The translations under genes and the position numbers were made by a program. Under the pieces are notes generated by a model, which had not been told where the DNA came from, searched no databases, and saw nothing but the letters and a program-made list of their open reading frames with translations. A stretch of 31,894 bases of DNA, from positions 1 to 31,894 of the forward strand of contig JBDOQK010000098.1 in NCBI GenBank assembly GCA_040437565.1. The letters are read 5' to 3'. Source of the DNA: Albugo candida (lineage: Eukaryota > Oomycota > Peronosporomycetes > Albuginales). Shown one piece after another: positions 19,001 through 29,684 of the stretch; the first letter of the stretch is position 1; each line of letters opens with the position of its first letter.

Positions 19001-20388
19001 CATTCACGATTAAGCGGAACGAAAACGGGGATGTAGAGGATACAAACCTAGATTAGTAGCAGCGGGTTATAGAAAAACTGGTGGTATAGACCACTTGGAA
19101 ATATACTCTCCAGTGGCAAGTTTGAATTCTATACGTGTTTCCTTGGAATTCAGTTGTCATACAGGCTTCTCAATTCACCAATTTGACGTCGACTCAGCGT
19201 TCTGATTGGTTACCTCAAAGAAAAAGTCATTATATACCCACCTGAAGGAGTGGAATTCCATCCAAAACAAATATTCAAGCTGACCCGAAGTTTTTATGGA
19301 CTCAAGCAAGCCGCTGCAACATGGTTTAAGACCATAGCAAGTATATTCGTGAGCATGCGGTTCAAACAGAGTGCAACCGACTCGTGTATATACATTCGTG
19401 AAGATATCAATTCGCAGATATATGTCACGTTGTGCGTCGATGACATGCTAATCAGTGCCAAATGGATTGATACGATCAATGAAGTGGCAAGTGAACTCTC
19501 GAAGCATTTCAAATCGGAGATCTTAGGCAATGTTCGCTTCACACTTGAGATAAAAGTGGATTACGTACAAGGCACAAATTAGATGAAGATCAGTCAAGAA
19601 GCATTTATTACACGGATGATAGAGAGGTTTCAGCAAGCCGATGCGAAGTCAGTAAAGAATCCGAATATTGAAAGACCTTTCTTGGACAAGGCGAAAACGA
19701 GATATTTAAAATGAAAAAACGACCATATCGGTTACTCGTCGGATCTCTTCTATACGTTGCAAGCGGGACGAGGACAGAAATTGCCTACTCAGTGTGTCAA
19801 TTGAACGACAATTGAATAAGCCAAGTGAAGAACATTGGAATGCTGTGTTACGTTATCTGAAATCGACTATATCGAAAGGGATCTGCTATGCAAGCCAATT
19901 GGCAGGAATTGAAGTTAGTGCTTACAGTAATGCGGGCTGGGAAAGCAACAAAGGAAGCGAAGATGAACGACCGGCGTATTAGTGATGATCAACAAGTCTT
20001 TAGTCACTTTGCAACCCAGACCTGCAACAAACCGTCGCCTTAACCACTGCAGAAGCCGAACATGTTGCTTTGTTAGTATGCTTTCAAGAGGTGGATGGAT
20101 CAAAGCTTTACTATCGGAAATGACGATCAATGTGGACTATCCTGCTGTGATTTACGAAGCCAATCAGAGAGCGATTGCGATTGCCAAGAACGTCGGATAA
20201 CGAAGTCGAGCGATGCATATTAAAAAATATCATTTCGTTCGAGAACAATTCAAGGCGAAGAATATTGAGCTTCAGTACATCGACACCAAACGTCAACTTG
20301 CCGACTTTCTGACCAAAGATATATAGACGAAGAGATCTGAGAAACTATTGGTCACATCTAACATTAGGAATTATTCGTCGAGGGGGAG

Positions 20389-20571
20389 TGTTGGGGGTGA
20401 TGATGCGAGATTTTGGTGATGAACCTTAAATGGATGGAGTATCTGAGGATATCCTGGGCATTGTCAGCAATCAATGTTATTGCATAAAAAGTGAGAGACT
20501 AAGACTAACCGATTAGGCGAACTTAGGACCTAAATTAGTATAACACAGTTTTCGATTGAAATTCTGCTACA
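20389..20571 (+). repeat. Right LTR of the Copia element
   Basis: 183 bp starting TGTTGGGGGTGATGATG directly after the polypurine tract and ending TTCTGCTACA. By eye about 29 of 184 aligned positions differ from the left LTR. Confidence 0.85.
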
Positions 20572-22580
20572 GACCTTCCCAGCGGTAACTATCTACCGTT
20601 GAAGGCAATCTCAAAAACCTTTTGGTAGAAATTTGTCGCGGTAAGTGCTTACACTCAGCAATCCGATACAATAGGGCAATGAGAAGCAGAATGAATACGT
20701 GTACTGGTATTATCGAATCCATTCACTTTCACTTTATCCATGAACATAAAATTAGTACCCATGTAGCCGCTTTTATTACACTTTTTCTTGCTCTGTATAC
20801 GCTCTTCCTGCAACTTCCTATATTTCAGCAGTCTCTCGTCTTTGATGCATGAAACGATACCCGGGATTTGCTCGCTTATAGATCGGTAAAAAATTGTTGC
20901 ACTGCATCATCCTCGCTCCTTTCACATCATTTTCATAGCTCGGAGAAACGCTACTACTTCACTCAGGCTCCCACACCATATAGCTATTTGATAGATATTG
21001 AGACTACTTGGAAAAGATCAACAATATTCCTCTAAAAATTTGGCGCTTTTAGTATCGCCCAACCATCTCATGATAATTTTTGGATCTGGTAAGTCGGCAT
21101 ATTCTTATAGACTATGGTGATACAAAGTTGTTTGAATTCGCTTTATAGTCGAGTAAGTCGCGATTCTGCACTATCAAGATCATATACAGCCTGATTGCCC
21201 GCGGTTTGAAATCCACCTTCTACAAAACTGTGAAATCTGACTTTTCGGCAACCGTCAATGATTCATTTTTATTGATCAACGAAGCGCAAGAGATCATTTT
21301 GCATTAATATATGATCTTTTCCACAGACTGATACCGCCATCACAAAATGCTTGTCATGTCATGCAGGTTTCATGTTGAGAATACACGATTCCCATCTAGC
21401 GTTTTCGGTAGTACATCGGGTGTTTTGCAGAAGTTGAGTGCATTTTAATCCGACTATCCCCAAAAACATCCTTTCGTTTCGCAGCTATTTTCATCTGCCT
21501 CACCACTCCCTGGTCAATCTTCTAACGAAGAGTTCAGAAGAAACGAGTCTTACAAATGTGCGCCTTGGTCGCCCTTCCTCCGGAACTGATATATCATGTC
21601 TTGCACTCATGGCTACAACGAATGTATATACTATGTTCACTTCTGACACAGTCTTATCTTTTCTCGGCTCAAACACAGCAAACGGAGAAGCGTGTCTTCT
21701 GAATTATCTTTCCAGTATGGATATCTAGAATACTAATCTTCTTGCTTCAGATGGATAGTCCAGTCTTCAGTTAGATACCAGAAACATGAATGTGGCGATA
21801 GATGCTTATTTCTCGACTTTAAGGACGTGAGCATCAGATATCCTGAGTCTGCGGAGGTGGCATTCTTTGAATGTAAAGCCAGCAGTTTGAGTACATTGTG
21901 GTTGGTGATTGATATACTATCGTAGAAATGCAAAACACAGCGCTTTGACAGTACTTGGCTGTCTATGAAGTTGTCAATATCCACTTAAGACCTTTTGATA
22001 CATTTTATCTGGTGTTCATCTTTTTTTTACCTTCGCTAACACTGCAGCAACCGACATCACTCTCTACTTAATTATTAACGTTTGCACTACAACTTATTGC
22101 GGGGCCTGAGTCAGATTGGAATGACAGATAGTGAACAACCTGAACCCTTTGAACTCCCGTTATTGTGAAAGATTACCTCCCAAAGCTGCAGCCTGATTAT
22201 ATAAGTATCCGCGTAGTTTAGAGGAATTGAATGGCATGCATCAATGTATCACTTTTAACCCTTTATGAGAGGTTGCACATTGCAGATCAAGGAGAAACGT
22301 ATGACGTTTGACAAGACTCGGCCAATCAAACGACCGAGTTAAAATCAATTTACGAAAATTGGGCCGTCGAAAAGCGTACTCTTTGGCTGAGGGATTTTCC
22401 CTATCACCATGTGCGAGTCTAAGAATTTTCTTGATGTCTAATTCGATATATAGCAACCTTTGAGCTATCCAAAGGAAAAATCTAATGTAGTGCTTTCTCG
22501 CTGTACACATCATCGTCGAAGTGTTGACAGTGTCCCCTCCATACCTTCTATGCGTGCAATTGATAGAACATCCCTCGAAG
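20572..22580. other. 2 kb upstream of CEP290, no convincing gene
   Basis: Short frames exist, but none is recognisable. An ATG frame at about 20679-20852 encodes some 57 residues with one hydrophobic stretch (VAAFITLFLALYTLFLQL). A 96-codon frame at 21438-21728 begins with GTG and follows an acceptor-like TTTTGCAG. The minus-strand frames at 21733-21984 and 22241-22594 also lack a good ATG at the given start. The last few hundred bases presumably hold the CEP290 promoter and any 5' exons. Confidence 0.45.
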
Positions 22581-22611
22581 ATGTTGAGGGACACTGAATG
22601 TGATTTTTCTG

Positions 22612-22807
22612 CCGATCCTATCCATTGTGATTTTTATCCAATAAAACAAAAAATTAATANNNNNNNNNNNNNNNNNNNNNNNNNNNNNNNNNNNNNNNNN
22701 NNNNNNNNNNNNNNNNNNNNNNNNNNNNNNNNNNNNNNNNNNNNNNNNNNNNNNNNNNNCCGATCCTATCCATTGTGATTTTTATCCAATAAAACAAAAA
22801 ATTAATA
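22612..22807. repeat. Perfect 48-bp repeat abutting both sides of gap 6
   Basis: 22612-22659 equals 22760-22807, with the gap exactly between. Collapsing it joins an open frame on the left (ATG 22581) in phase with the CEP290 frame on the right, which is strong support for an unmerged contig overlap. Confidence 0.93.
22660..22759. other. Assembly gap 6 (100 N)
   Basis: Exactly 100 N, 48-bp identical flanks, lying at the 5' end of the CEP290 gene. Probably no sequence is missing. Confidence 0.99.
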
Positions 22808-22815
22808 AAAAATGC

Positions 22816-25800
22816 ATGGGCGGATCCGACGGGCGACAACAAACATCGACAGACGAGAAATGCAAACGATCTGTATGTGTATCCGCTCGACAGGAGCTAC
22901 AATTACTCAGGGGAGACTTGGATGAACTTACAACGGAAAATGAGCAAATTGTTGAGCAGCTTGCTCAAATGCAGGCAGAAAATCAGCAATGCAAGTTGGA
23001 AGTTAAGCTGCGAGATAAAGAAATTGACTCGCTCAAAACAACTTTAGATGATAAAACCGCTGTTTTGGCGAGAATCAAGGCCCAGAGTGACCCGAAAGAC
23101 ATCATTCATCAGCAGAACTGGCACCAGGATCTCAAGTCCACATCAGATGACCATGTTCCAGCATTAGGGAAGATGGAACCAGCTGACTCGACACCAAATA
23201 CTAGATCTATTTTAGCCATCCGCACCACGAAATATGATGGCTTTTATGATACTCTGAAGGAAAACGAACAGCTTCGGATTGAAGTAAGCGAGCTTCAAAG
23301 CGCAGTTCAACAAATATCAAAATTAGCCTTGGCGTATGAGGAGATTATTGAAAGCACACAATGTCAGGAACGAATCTATGAAAACACCATTGAGTCTCAA
23401 CAGAAAGCATTCATACAAGCCCAGAATCGAATCCAGATTTTGGAGGAAAAGATAGCTGATAAGAGTCAGCAGGGAACTCTATTGGAATACACACTAAAAG
23501 GCGATGTTAAAACCGAGCATCGTCAATTAGAGCCTCAATATTCCAATTTGAAAGCTGACAATGCAGCGAACCAAAAATGTAAAGCGCACATTTCTTTGCA
23601 AAAAGAAGGACACTCTCTTTGTACTTTAGAGAACGAACTGGAGACATTACAAACATTAAGGTGTCAAGACGAAAACGTTATCCAAAATCTGCAAAGCGAA
23701 GATCTCCGGGCTGTCTTGGAGCATTCGAGCCTTGACAATGCTCGATTACAGAAGAGCAGAAAATCAAAAGATAACATTATTCCTGAAGAAACCGTTTTGG
23801 ATCATAAGAATGAATTACAGAAATCAAAGAATATTATTCAGGAATTGAAAACAATGCTTCAGGCGATGGAAAATAGGCAAATAGAATTGGAGAACGATAA
23901 GCGTGTGTTAGAAGAGTGGAATCGGAGATACGAATTAGAGGCCGGAATCCACGATATTATGCTCCACTATCGTCGAATAGAAAAGGAATTGGATACTCAA
24001 AAGCGTCAAAATCAAAACCTCCGGGATAAAGTCGGCGATCAGAAGGACACGATCGTGAACGTCGGAATTGTATGTCAGCGAAACAAGCCACAAGGAATGA
24101 CATTGGAAAGCTCGGAACAAGAATTGGAAGCATTATATCTGCAAGAAAAAATAGTAGAGAGCCGAAAGCTCTTAGTCACGGAAGACCGTGCCGAGGAAAT
24201 GGAACCGGAAAATGCTGATTTGCATAGCAAACTGCTAAATAAAAAGATGGAGCAATGTACGCAGACTCTGAATGGATCTACGATGCTGCTAGAAGCGCGA
24301 GTTTGTGGAACGTGCGAGACATCTGAAACAGAGCAAAGAGATGCAGAACTTAATGGAGAACGATTCGGAATTGAGGAAAGAGCGAATTGCAAGGCTCTAA
24401 ATGAAATCTCTATCAAACAAATGGTCAAAATCGCTTCTAATGTCACAGCAAGCATCCTTTCGACTGCACTAACTAACGTTAAAACATTGAAAGCATCAGC
24501 AGATGATATTTTGGTTACTAAAGAAGATCAAGACATCGAGGAAAAGAGCGTTATAGCAGCCAAGAAAGCTTCAAATAGTGCTCAGAAAAGCGATGACATT
24601 GATCCAAGTGAAAGTACGAAACAAAATGCCACTTGTCTCACTGCTGAAATAATTGCGGGCAGTGTGAAATTCGCACTTGAAGGACAAATGGCACAGTGGA
24701 TAAAGACATCTCAAATGGCTCGGGACTCATTGTCACATAGTAATTCGTCAAATGGTGAGAGAGAGCTCAAAAAGGATCTACATTTCGCTCTCAAAGGAGA
24801 GATGCTGTCCCATAAACGCGTTCTGGAGGAACTGAGTGTGTGTCTAGACGACCTAAGTGTTGCTCAAAGTGCCAATACCAGCCTTCAATCATCATTACGA
24901 GAACATGAACGAGCACTGAGAGCAGCTATGGATCAGCAATCGATTTTATACAAACATTTTGTAACGCTACAACATGAAAAGATCACACGACAGGATAACT
25001 TTGAGCGTACTAACGAGGAAGCGAAAAATAAGTTACGCGATCTGACATTGAAATGTGAGCAGTATGAAGCCTTTATTCAGCAAGTAAACTCTGACGGCGC
25101 TTGCACTTCACCTACGTCTCTTGAAGACTATGTTAATCAAGCACGCAATGATGATTCGTTTTTTCGCCGTATGGCCGATATGACGCAACGAATGGCTATC
25201 AGCGAACTCAATCAGGCTCGTCTTAAACGAAAATATCACTTCATAGTGGGACAATTACATTCCAGATCACAAGTGAACAGAGATATGGAGCTGGATTATA
25301 TCGAAATGAAGAAAACATTCAAGCTCCGAATTTTGTACTTGGAAAGCTGGAAAGAAGGTGCAGAAGACAGGATGAAACGAATGCTTCAGACACTCGAGCA
25401 AAGCGTTTTGAAAGCCCCTGCAATGGAACTTGCAGCGAGGCATAGTAGTCTCCTTGAAAAGTTTTCTTTACTGGTCGAACATTCGAATGAGTTGCGTCTT
25501 CGGCTTCTAGAAGTCGCGAGTTTGCCAGCGAAAGTAAGCACTCTCGAGTTTGAGAACACTCAGTTACGATATCAACAATCCAATTGCTCTCTCGACAAAG
25601 CTGCTGGCATTGAAGAACGCATCACACAACTGGAAAGTTTATTACGAAATGCAACTGAACAGAAGGATAGTGCAGAGCACAAAGTGGCCACATTATTAGC
25701 GATGGACACGAAAGAACATTCTCGTAACATCAAGAGGCTAGAGAAGCTTCAGCAAGAAAATCTGATTCTTATGGATCGAATCAATGAGGTCGAAGAGTTG

Positions 25801-28800
25801 TACGAGGCATTGCATCGAAAGTGCGTCAAGTACAAAGAGACCGCGACAATTGCAGCTGCGCAAGCGCAAATTTTGATTCATCGTCAGAACCGCATTCAGA
25901 ACGGATCAAGAGATTTGGAAAATAGGCTCTGTGAATGGGTAGCTACAAGTGATGAGCATCAAGTCATTGGCCTTTTGCAGCGTCAAAATATGCAAATAAC
26001 ATCAACTTACCAGCAATTCGCTGCGAAATATGAATGTACCCTTGAAGAAAATGAGCGAAATCGAGCGAAACTTCAGCATATGGAACTCGTGTTGGAACAG
26101 AAAGCTCATGAATTCGAGGAACGACGTGATGGAATGCAGAAAGAGATTTCTGTTCTACAAACTGCGGTCTTAGAAACAAAAGAACGCGATGATATTGCAC
26201 AAATAGCGCGTTGGGAAGTTTTTCGGAAGCGTTTGGACGTTTTAGAGGAAGAATTGCGCTCAGAGCAGCTTAAGCGGCAGAAGCTGGAACGGGAAATAGA
26301 AATGGACAATATTAAACGGATCCGAACGGATCCATTGCAAAGTAGTATCGATCAAGAGTGCACGCCGCCAAACCACTGCTTAGAAGCCAAGGTCAAAACG
26401 TTGGAAAGTCGCGAGCGTGTGCTTATGGCACAATTAGAGAATATTGACGTGTCACGTATCGATGCCATACAGAGAGAAGGAAGGGGTTTAAAGAGAGAAA
26501 TGGCACAAGTCAAACAATTGAATGAAGAATTGATTCAACGATTGGAAACCTCTCAAGAACGAATGACTCAGCTTCAGCGTGATTTGGAGACTTCAGAGCG
26601 AGAGCGTCGGAGATTATCGAATGAGAAAGAGAATTTTGAAAAACAACGGAAAGCACCCGCAACGGATGCTTGTGAGGAGCAACACACAATGGAAGAGAAT
26701 GCCATAGGTGAGACACATGGCTTTCAAAAAGGACTAGCAGAGTCTTCGCATTTGCAACGAAAAGTCGGTTATTACGAATCAGATCAAGCGCAGCTTCAAA
26801 AAGCAGCACAAACGACTATTGCAAGTCTCAAATCTCTTGTGGAAGAGAAAAATGGACTTATTCAAAAGTACCAAGAGAAAATGTCGAAAGTACGTGAGGA
26901 AATGGCACAAGAAAAGATCATGGACTGCCAAGAAAACCAGCGCCTTAATGGAAAACTTTATAAAGATAAGAAGGATATGATCGAGAAACTTCGTGAAGCT
27001 ATGGAAATGATCTCACAGCTGGAACAGAATCCAAAGAGCCAGAGAGCATTGCAAGCCGCGATTGAACGCCATCAGAACGCGTTGAAGCAGTGGAAACGTG
27101 CCGAAATGCAAGTTTCAGTACTTCGACAACAACTCGAGGAATGCGAAATGAAAAAAGACTTGATTCAAAATGAGAAAGAAAATGCCGAAAAGCAAGCAGA
27201 AGAAGTCCTTGAAGAATTGAGTGTCGTATGCAATGAGCTCAAAGTACGCGATCAGAGAGAAAAAGACGCGGCTATGGAGTTGAAAAACGCGAAACGCGAC
27301 GGAGCCGACAAAGATGCAAAATTGAAGCGTCTTCGCGATGCAATTACCCAACTGAAAGAAGAATTTCTTAAAGCGGAAGAGCGACACGCAATTGCAATAT
27401 CCAAAGCACAAACAGGTACAAAAAATGCGGAATCAGAGCTCAAACATCAACAAAAAGCGAAATTCATGCGACAAAACGAACAGCTACGACAACGGGTCCA
27501 ACACCTTGAGGCGCAAATTCGCGAGAAGGAATCAACTCAGAAGAAATCTGATAGTCAGATTCAATCATCACGGTCCGCTGATCGTGATAAAGCTGCACTT
27601 CAGAAGGAAATTGCTCGATTGTCCAATTTGGTTAAAGACAAGTCGTTAGGAGAGTCCAAGATCGTACAAGATTTGGAAATGCAGGTTTCGGTCTTAAAGG
27701 CTCAAAACCTTGCGTTGAAACAAGCCTCTGAGGGCGTTACAAGAAACAGAGAGGAAGAAAGGAAAGTGAACAAACGCCTGACCATGGCACTCGCACGATT
27801 ACAAACCAAGAACGCGGAAGTCTTGCAGACAGAAAGACGAATTGGAGAGCTAGAAGAAGAGCTGGCAGAATGGCGGCAGAAGTTTGAGACAGTGTCAAAT
27901 GCAATGGAAAACAAAGAAAGTCAAATTCAACGTATGACGTCACATGAAGGCGATCATGAGCAATATCTAGAGCGCCATAGTCAGTTTCTTACAGAAAAAC
28001 TCTTGCTGGAACGGAAAGATTGGGAGGAACGATACACAACGCAAACGAAACAACATCAAGAACACATCTCTCGTTTACATCAGCGGCTTACTCAATGTAG
28101 TGAGGCTTACACGGAGAAGGGTGCAGGCGATACAATGCGTGATAAGATCCATGAGGCATCGCAAGGAAAAGGAATTTGGACACGACAAGAGGCGGAATAT
28201 ATCATTTTGGTGGAATTTGAGGATGAATTGAAGGAACTGAGGCACAATGTTTACGAAAAAGAACAGGAGACTATGCACAAGGACACAAAACTGCTGGAAT
28301 ATGAGCTGGAAATTGAGAGCCTACATGTTGAAGTCAGTCGGCTCAAACAAAGGAACACTGCTACCCAGCCTCAGAATCGTGTCAATTCTTCCGAAATATC
28401 CGGTAGTTTGACAACTTCACATAAACACATACCATTACGGACACAAGAAAGACTTGAATTCGAGAATATCATTGAAAATATGAGAAGACTGATTGCAAAA
28501 TTACGTGCTGAAAATGAGAAATTGGAGAAAGAAGCTCAAAAAGGTCGTCAAGTTGGTAAGTTACAGCGAAAATCTCGTATTTTAGAGTCGAAAATCGAAC
28601 AGTTGACACAAGAGAAGCAATCAACGCAAATACGGCTCGAAGGGTTGATGAATGAAAATGAAGAGTTGGTACGGAAAGCAAACCATTTCGAATCACAACG
28701 CAGAAGAGAAGTCAAAGAGAACAAGCTGCAGCAAAGTAATGCGGCACTAAAAGAAGAAATTGAGCAGTTGCGACAGCAGCTCCGAGACAAATCGGCGGAC

Positions 28801-29025
28801 TTGCATGACGCACACAATCAAGATGCGCAATTGAGACAACGACTGGAAGATGAGATTGTAGAATTACAAGACGAAAATGAGCGTCTGAGAAAAGAATTGG
28901 ATGCTTTTGATGAAGAATTCTTCGAAGAAATTGAGGATCTCAAGTTCAAGTACGCACAAACAATGCGAGAGAAGCAAAACCTGGAGCAGCAGATCAACCG
29001 AAAACAAGACAACAAGTATTTGTAG
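22816..29025 (+). CDS. CEP290: CEP290 orthologue (ciliary transition-zone protein)
   Basis: An uninterrupted 2069-codon frame, almost entirely heptad-rich coiled coil. CEP290 forms part of the Y-links that tie the axoneme to the membrane at the base of cilia and flagella and controls entry of proteins. Identification rests on collinear blocks matching animal CEP290: QQSILYKHF (about residue 706), KLRILYLESWKEGAEDRMKR near 835, DEHQVIGLLQRQN (about 1046), AAQTTIASLKSLVEEKNGLI with QKYQEKM (about 1330), and the signature end RKELDAFDEEFFEEIEDLKF (about 2027-2046; animal form FDPSFFEEIEDLKY). A less coiled, Ser/Thr-rich linker lies near 560-650. Human CEP290 has 2479 residues, so this is about 400 shorter, mostly through N-terminal and spacer differences. 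The start is uncertain: the frame is open upstream into gap 6, and collapsing the 48-bp repeat moves the first ATG to 22581, giving 2098 residues. No introns are seen. It implies a flagellated stage such as zoospores. Confidence 0.9.
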   Translation: MGGSDGRQQTSTDEKCKRSVCVSARQELQLLRGDLDELTTENEQIVEQLAQMQAENQQCKLEVKLRDKEIDSLKTTLDDKTAVLARIKAQSDPKDIIHQQNWHQDLKSTSDDHVPALGKMEPADSTPNTRSILAIRTTKYDGFYDTLKENEQLRIEVSELQSAVQQISKLALAYEEIIESTQCQERIYENTIESQQKAFIQAQNRIQILEEKIADKSQQGTLLEYTLKGDVKTEHRQLEPQYSNLKADNAANQKCKAHISLQKEGHSLCTLENELETLQTLRCQDENVIQNLQSEDLRAVLEHSSLDNARLQKSRKSKDNIIPEETVLDHKNELQKSKNIIQELKTMLQAMENRQIELENDKRVLEEWNRRYELEAGIHDIMLHYRRIEKELDTQKRQNQNLRDKVGDQKDTIVNVGIVCQRNKPQGMTLESSEQELEALYLQEKIVESRKLLVTEDRAEEMEPENADLHSKLLNKKMEQCTQTLNGSTMLLEARVCGTCETSETEQRDAELNGERFGIEERANCKALNEISIKQMVKIASNVTASILSTALTNVKTLKASADDILVTKEDQDIEEKSVIAAKKASNSAQKSDDIDPSESTKQNATCLTAEIIAGSVKFALEGQMAQWIKTSQMARDSLSHSNSSNGERELKKDLHFALKGEMLSHKRVLEELSVCLDDLSVAQSANTSLQSSLREHERALRAAMDQQSILYKHFVTLQHEKITRQDNFERTNEEAKNKLRDLTLKCEQYEAFIQQVNSDGACTSPTSLEDYVNQARNDDSFFRRMADMTQRMAISELNQARLKRKYHFIVGQLHSRSQVNRDMELDYIEMKKTFKLRILYLESWKEGAEDRMKRMLQTLEQSVLKAPAMELAARHSSLLEKFSLLVEHSNELRLRLLEVASLPAKVSTLEFENTQLRYQQSNCSLDKAAGIEERITQLESLLRNATEQKDSAEHKVATLLAMDTKEHSRNIKRLEKLQQENLILMDRINEVEELYEALHRKCVKYKETATIAAAQAQILIHRQNRIQNGSRDLENRLCEWVATSDEHQVIGLLQRQNMQITSTYQQFAAKYECTLEENERNRAKLQHMELVLEQKAHEFEERRDGMQKEISVLQTAVLETKERDDIAQIARWEVFRKRLDVLEEELRSEQLKRQKLEREIEMDNIKRIRTDPLQSSIDQECTPPNHCLEAKVKTLESRERVLMAQLENIDVSRIDAIQREGRGLKREMAQVKQLNEELIQRLETSQERMTQLQRDLETSERERRRLSNEKENFEKQRKAPATDACEEQHTMEENAIGETHGFQKGLAESSHLQRKVGYYESDQAQLQKAAQTTIASLKSLVEEKNGLIQKYQEKMSKVREEMAQEKIMDCQENQRLNGKLYKDKKDMIEKLREAMEMISQLEQNPKSQRALQAAIERHQNALKQWKRAEMQVSVLRQQLEECEMKKDLIQNEKENAEKQAEEVLEELSVVCNELKVRDQREKDAAMELKNAKRDGADKDAKLKRLRDAITQLKEEFLKAEERHAIAISKAQTGTKNAESELKHQQKAKFMRQNEQLRQRVQHLEAQIREKESTQKKSDSQIQSSRSADRDKAALQKEIARLSNLVKDKSLGESKIVQDLEMQVSVLKAQNLALKQASEGVTRNREEERKVNKRLTMALARLQTKNAEVLQTERRIGELEEELAEWRQKFETVSNAMENKESQIQRMTSHEGDHEQYLERHSQFLTEKLLLERKDWEERYTTQTKQHQEHISRLHQRLTQCSEAYTEKGAGDTMRDKIHEASQGKGIWTRQEAEYIILVEFEDELKELRHNVYEKEQETMHKDTKLLEYELEIESLHVEVSRLKQRNTATQPQNRVNSSEISGSLTTSHKHIPLRTQERLEFENIIENMRRLIAKLRAENEKLEKEAQKGRQVGKLQRKSRILESKIEQLTQEKQSTQIRLEGLMNENEELVRKANHFESQRRREVKENKLQQSNAALKEEIEQLRQQLRDKSADLHDAHNQDAQLRQRLEDEIVELQDENERLRKELDAFDEEFFEEIEDLKFKYAQTMREKQNLEQQINRKQDNKYL

Positions 29026-29291
29026 AGTCATATTTATCGGAAGCAAGGCGTCTGCCGTCTTTGTTGAGGTACTTACTGCCGCAATGCATGATCAAAGTGT
29101 CCCGTTAATAGGCGCATTTTAAGCAGAATCTGAGACAACCTCCTTCATGCTTCTTTGCACAGCCTCGCACATATAGTACGACGATCAATCAAGTTTAGAA
29201 CTCCTGATTCAAACTACATATCATCATGTTCTCCTTTCCGTATGTTTCGGTTTGTAGCAAGCGATTCAGTTCGAGCGCTCTTGCATCATAA
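29026..29291. other. CEP290 3' flank
   Basis: Short intergenic stretch after the TAG of CEP290. No AATAAA is seen immediately downstream, and no structure stands out. Confidence 0.4.
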
Positions 29292-29684
29292 ATGCTTAAT
29301 ATGAAGTCATCCCATCAAAATTCCCCCTTATTACTGACAATGTCATTCTCGCCCATGAAGCCATACATACATCTGACAATTTCCACTATTGAAGAAGAAA
29401 GAAGATTTATTTCGGGCAATGTTACGGTATTACAATACAATAAAAAAATAATTTTGTTTAGTGCCGCAAGTCTCAAGTACAGCAAAATGCCGATAGAACC
29501 GAATCAAGACTCTTGCTACAAAAAACCGTTCCTCAAGCTTCAATGTTCCAAAGTCAAGTGCACTCTGAACGGAAGTACATGGCGGACGTCTACCCTGAAG
29601 ATTACGTATGCATCAGCACATGTAGGTAGTATTGTAAGGACTAAATATCTATATAGGTGTGTATGCTTGTACAGGAAGACTTGA
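29292..29684 (+). CDS. Hypothetical 130-residue ORF
   Basis: An ATG frame of 130 codons, 267 bp downstream of CEP290 on the same strand. The product would be basic, rich in Ser, Lys and Tyr, with four of its six Cys in the second half and no clear signal peptide or membrane segment. AATAAA occurs near 29744, about 60 bp after the stop, which is suitably placed for polyadenylation. I recognise no family, and the length is not far above chance for this base composition, so it may be spurious. Confidence 0.25.
   Translation: MLNMKSSHQNSPLLLTMSFSPMKPYIHLTISTIEEERRFISGNVTVLQYNKKIILFSAASLKYSKMPIEPNQDSCYKKPFLKLQCSKVKCTLNGSTWRTSTLKITYASAHVGSIVRTKYLYRCVCLYRKT

Larger units (their letters stand above)
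13912..20571 (+). mobile_element. Old, broken Copia LTR retrotransposon
   Basis: The element is bounded by related LTRs (TGTTGG…CTACA) and lies on the plus strand. After the left LTR a candidate primer-binding region starts at 16310 (GGTTATGAGCCC). Recognisable parts in order are a gag-like segment (about 16480-16850), an aspartic protease with LLDSGASSHMC (about 17065-17480), an integrase segment with PQHNGLAERMNRT (about 17700-18180), reverse transcriptase with FYGLKQAAATWF and CVDDMLIS (about 19050-19580), and an RNase H segment (about 19790-20330). A polypurine tract GAGGGGGAG precedes the right LTR. The order integrase then RT identifies Copia/Ty1. The coding region is broken in roughly ten or more places, and the LTRs differ at about 16 percent of positions, so it is an old fossil. 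A MULE is inserted in the left LTR. Confidence 0.9.

Noticed and set aside
20572-22515. Frames at 20622, 21438, 21733 and 22241 as genes
   Set aside because: The listed starts are not ATG where I checked, composition is unremarkable and no family is recognised.
22521-22580. Further N-terminal extension of CEP290 to a GTG at 22521
   Set aside because: The frame is open, but GTG is an unlikely start in a nuclear gene. ATG 22581 is the first suitable start. An upstream exon cannot be excluded.
22816-29025. Many minus-strand frames of 60-126 codons within CEP290
   Set aside because: They lie opposite a conserved 2069-codon gene, show Ser/Phe/Leu-rich composition typical of the antisense of coiled coils, and match nothing.
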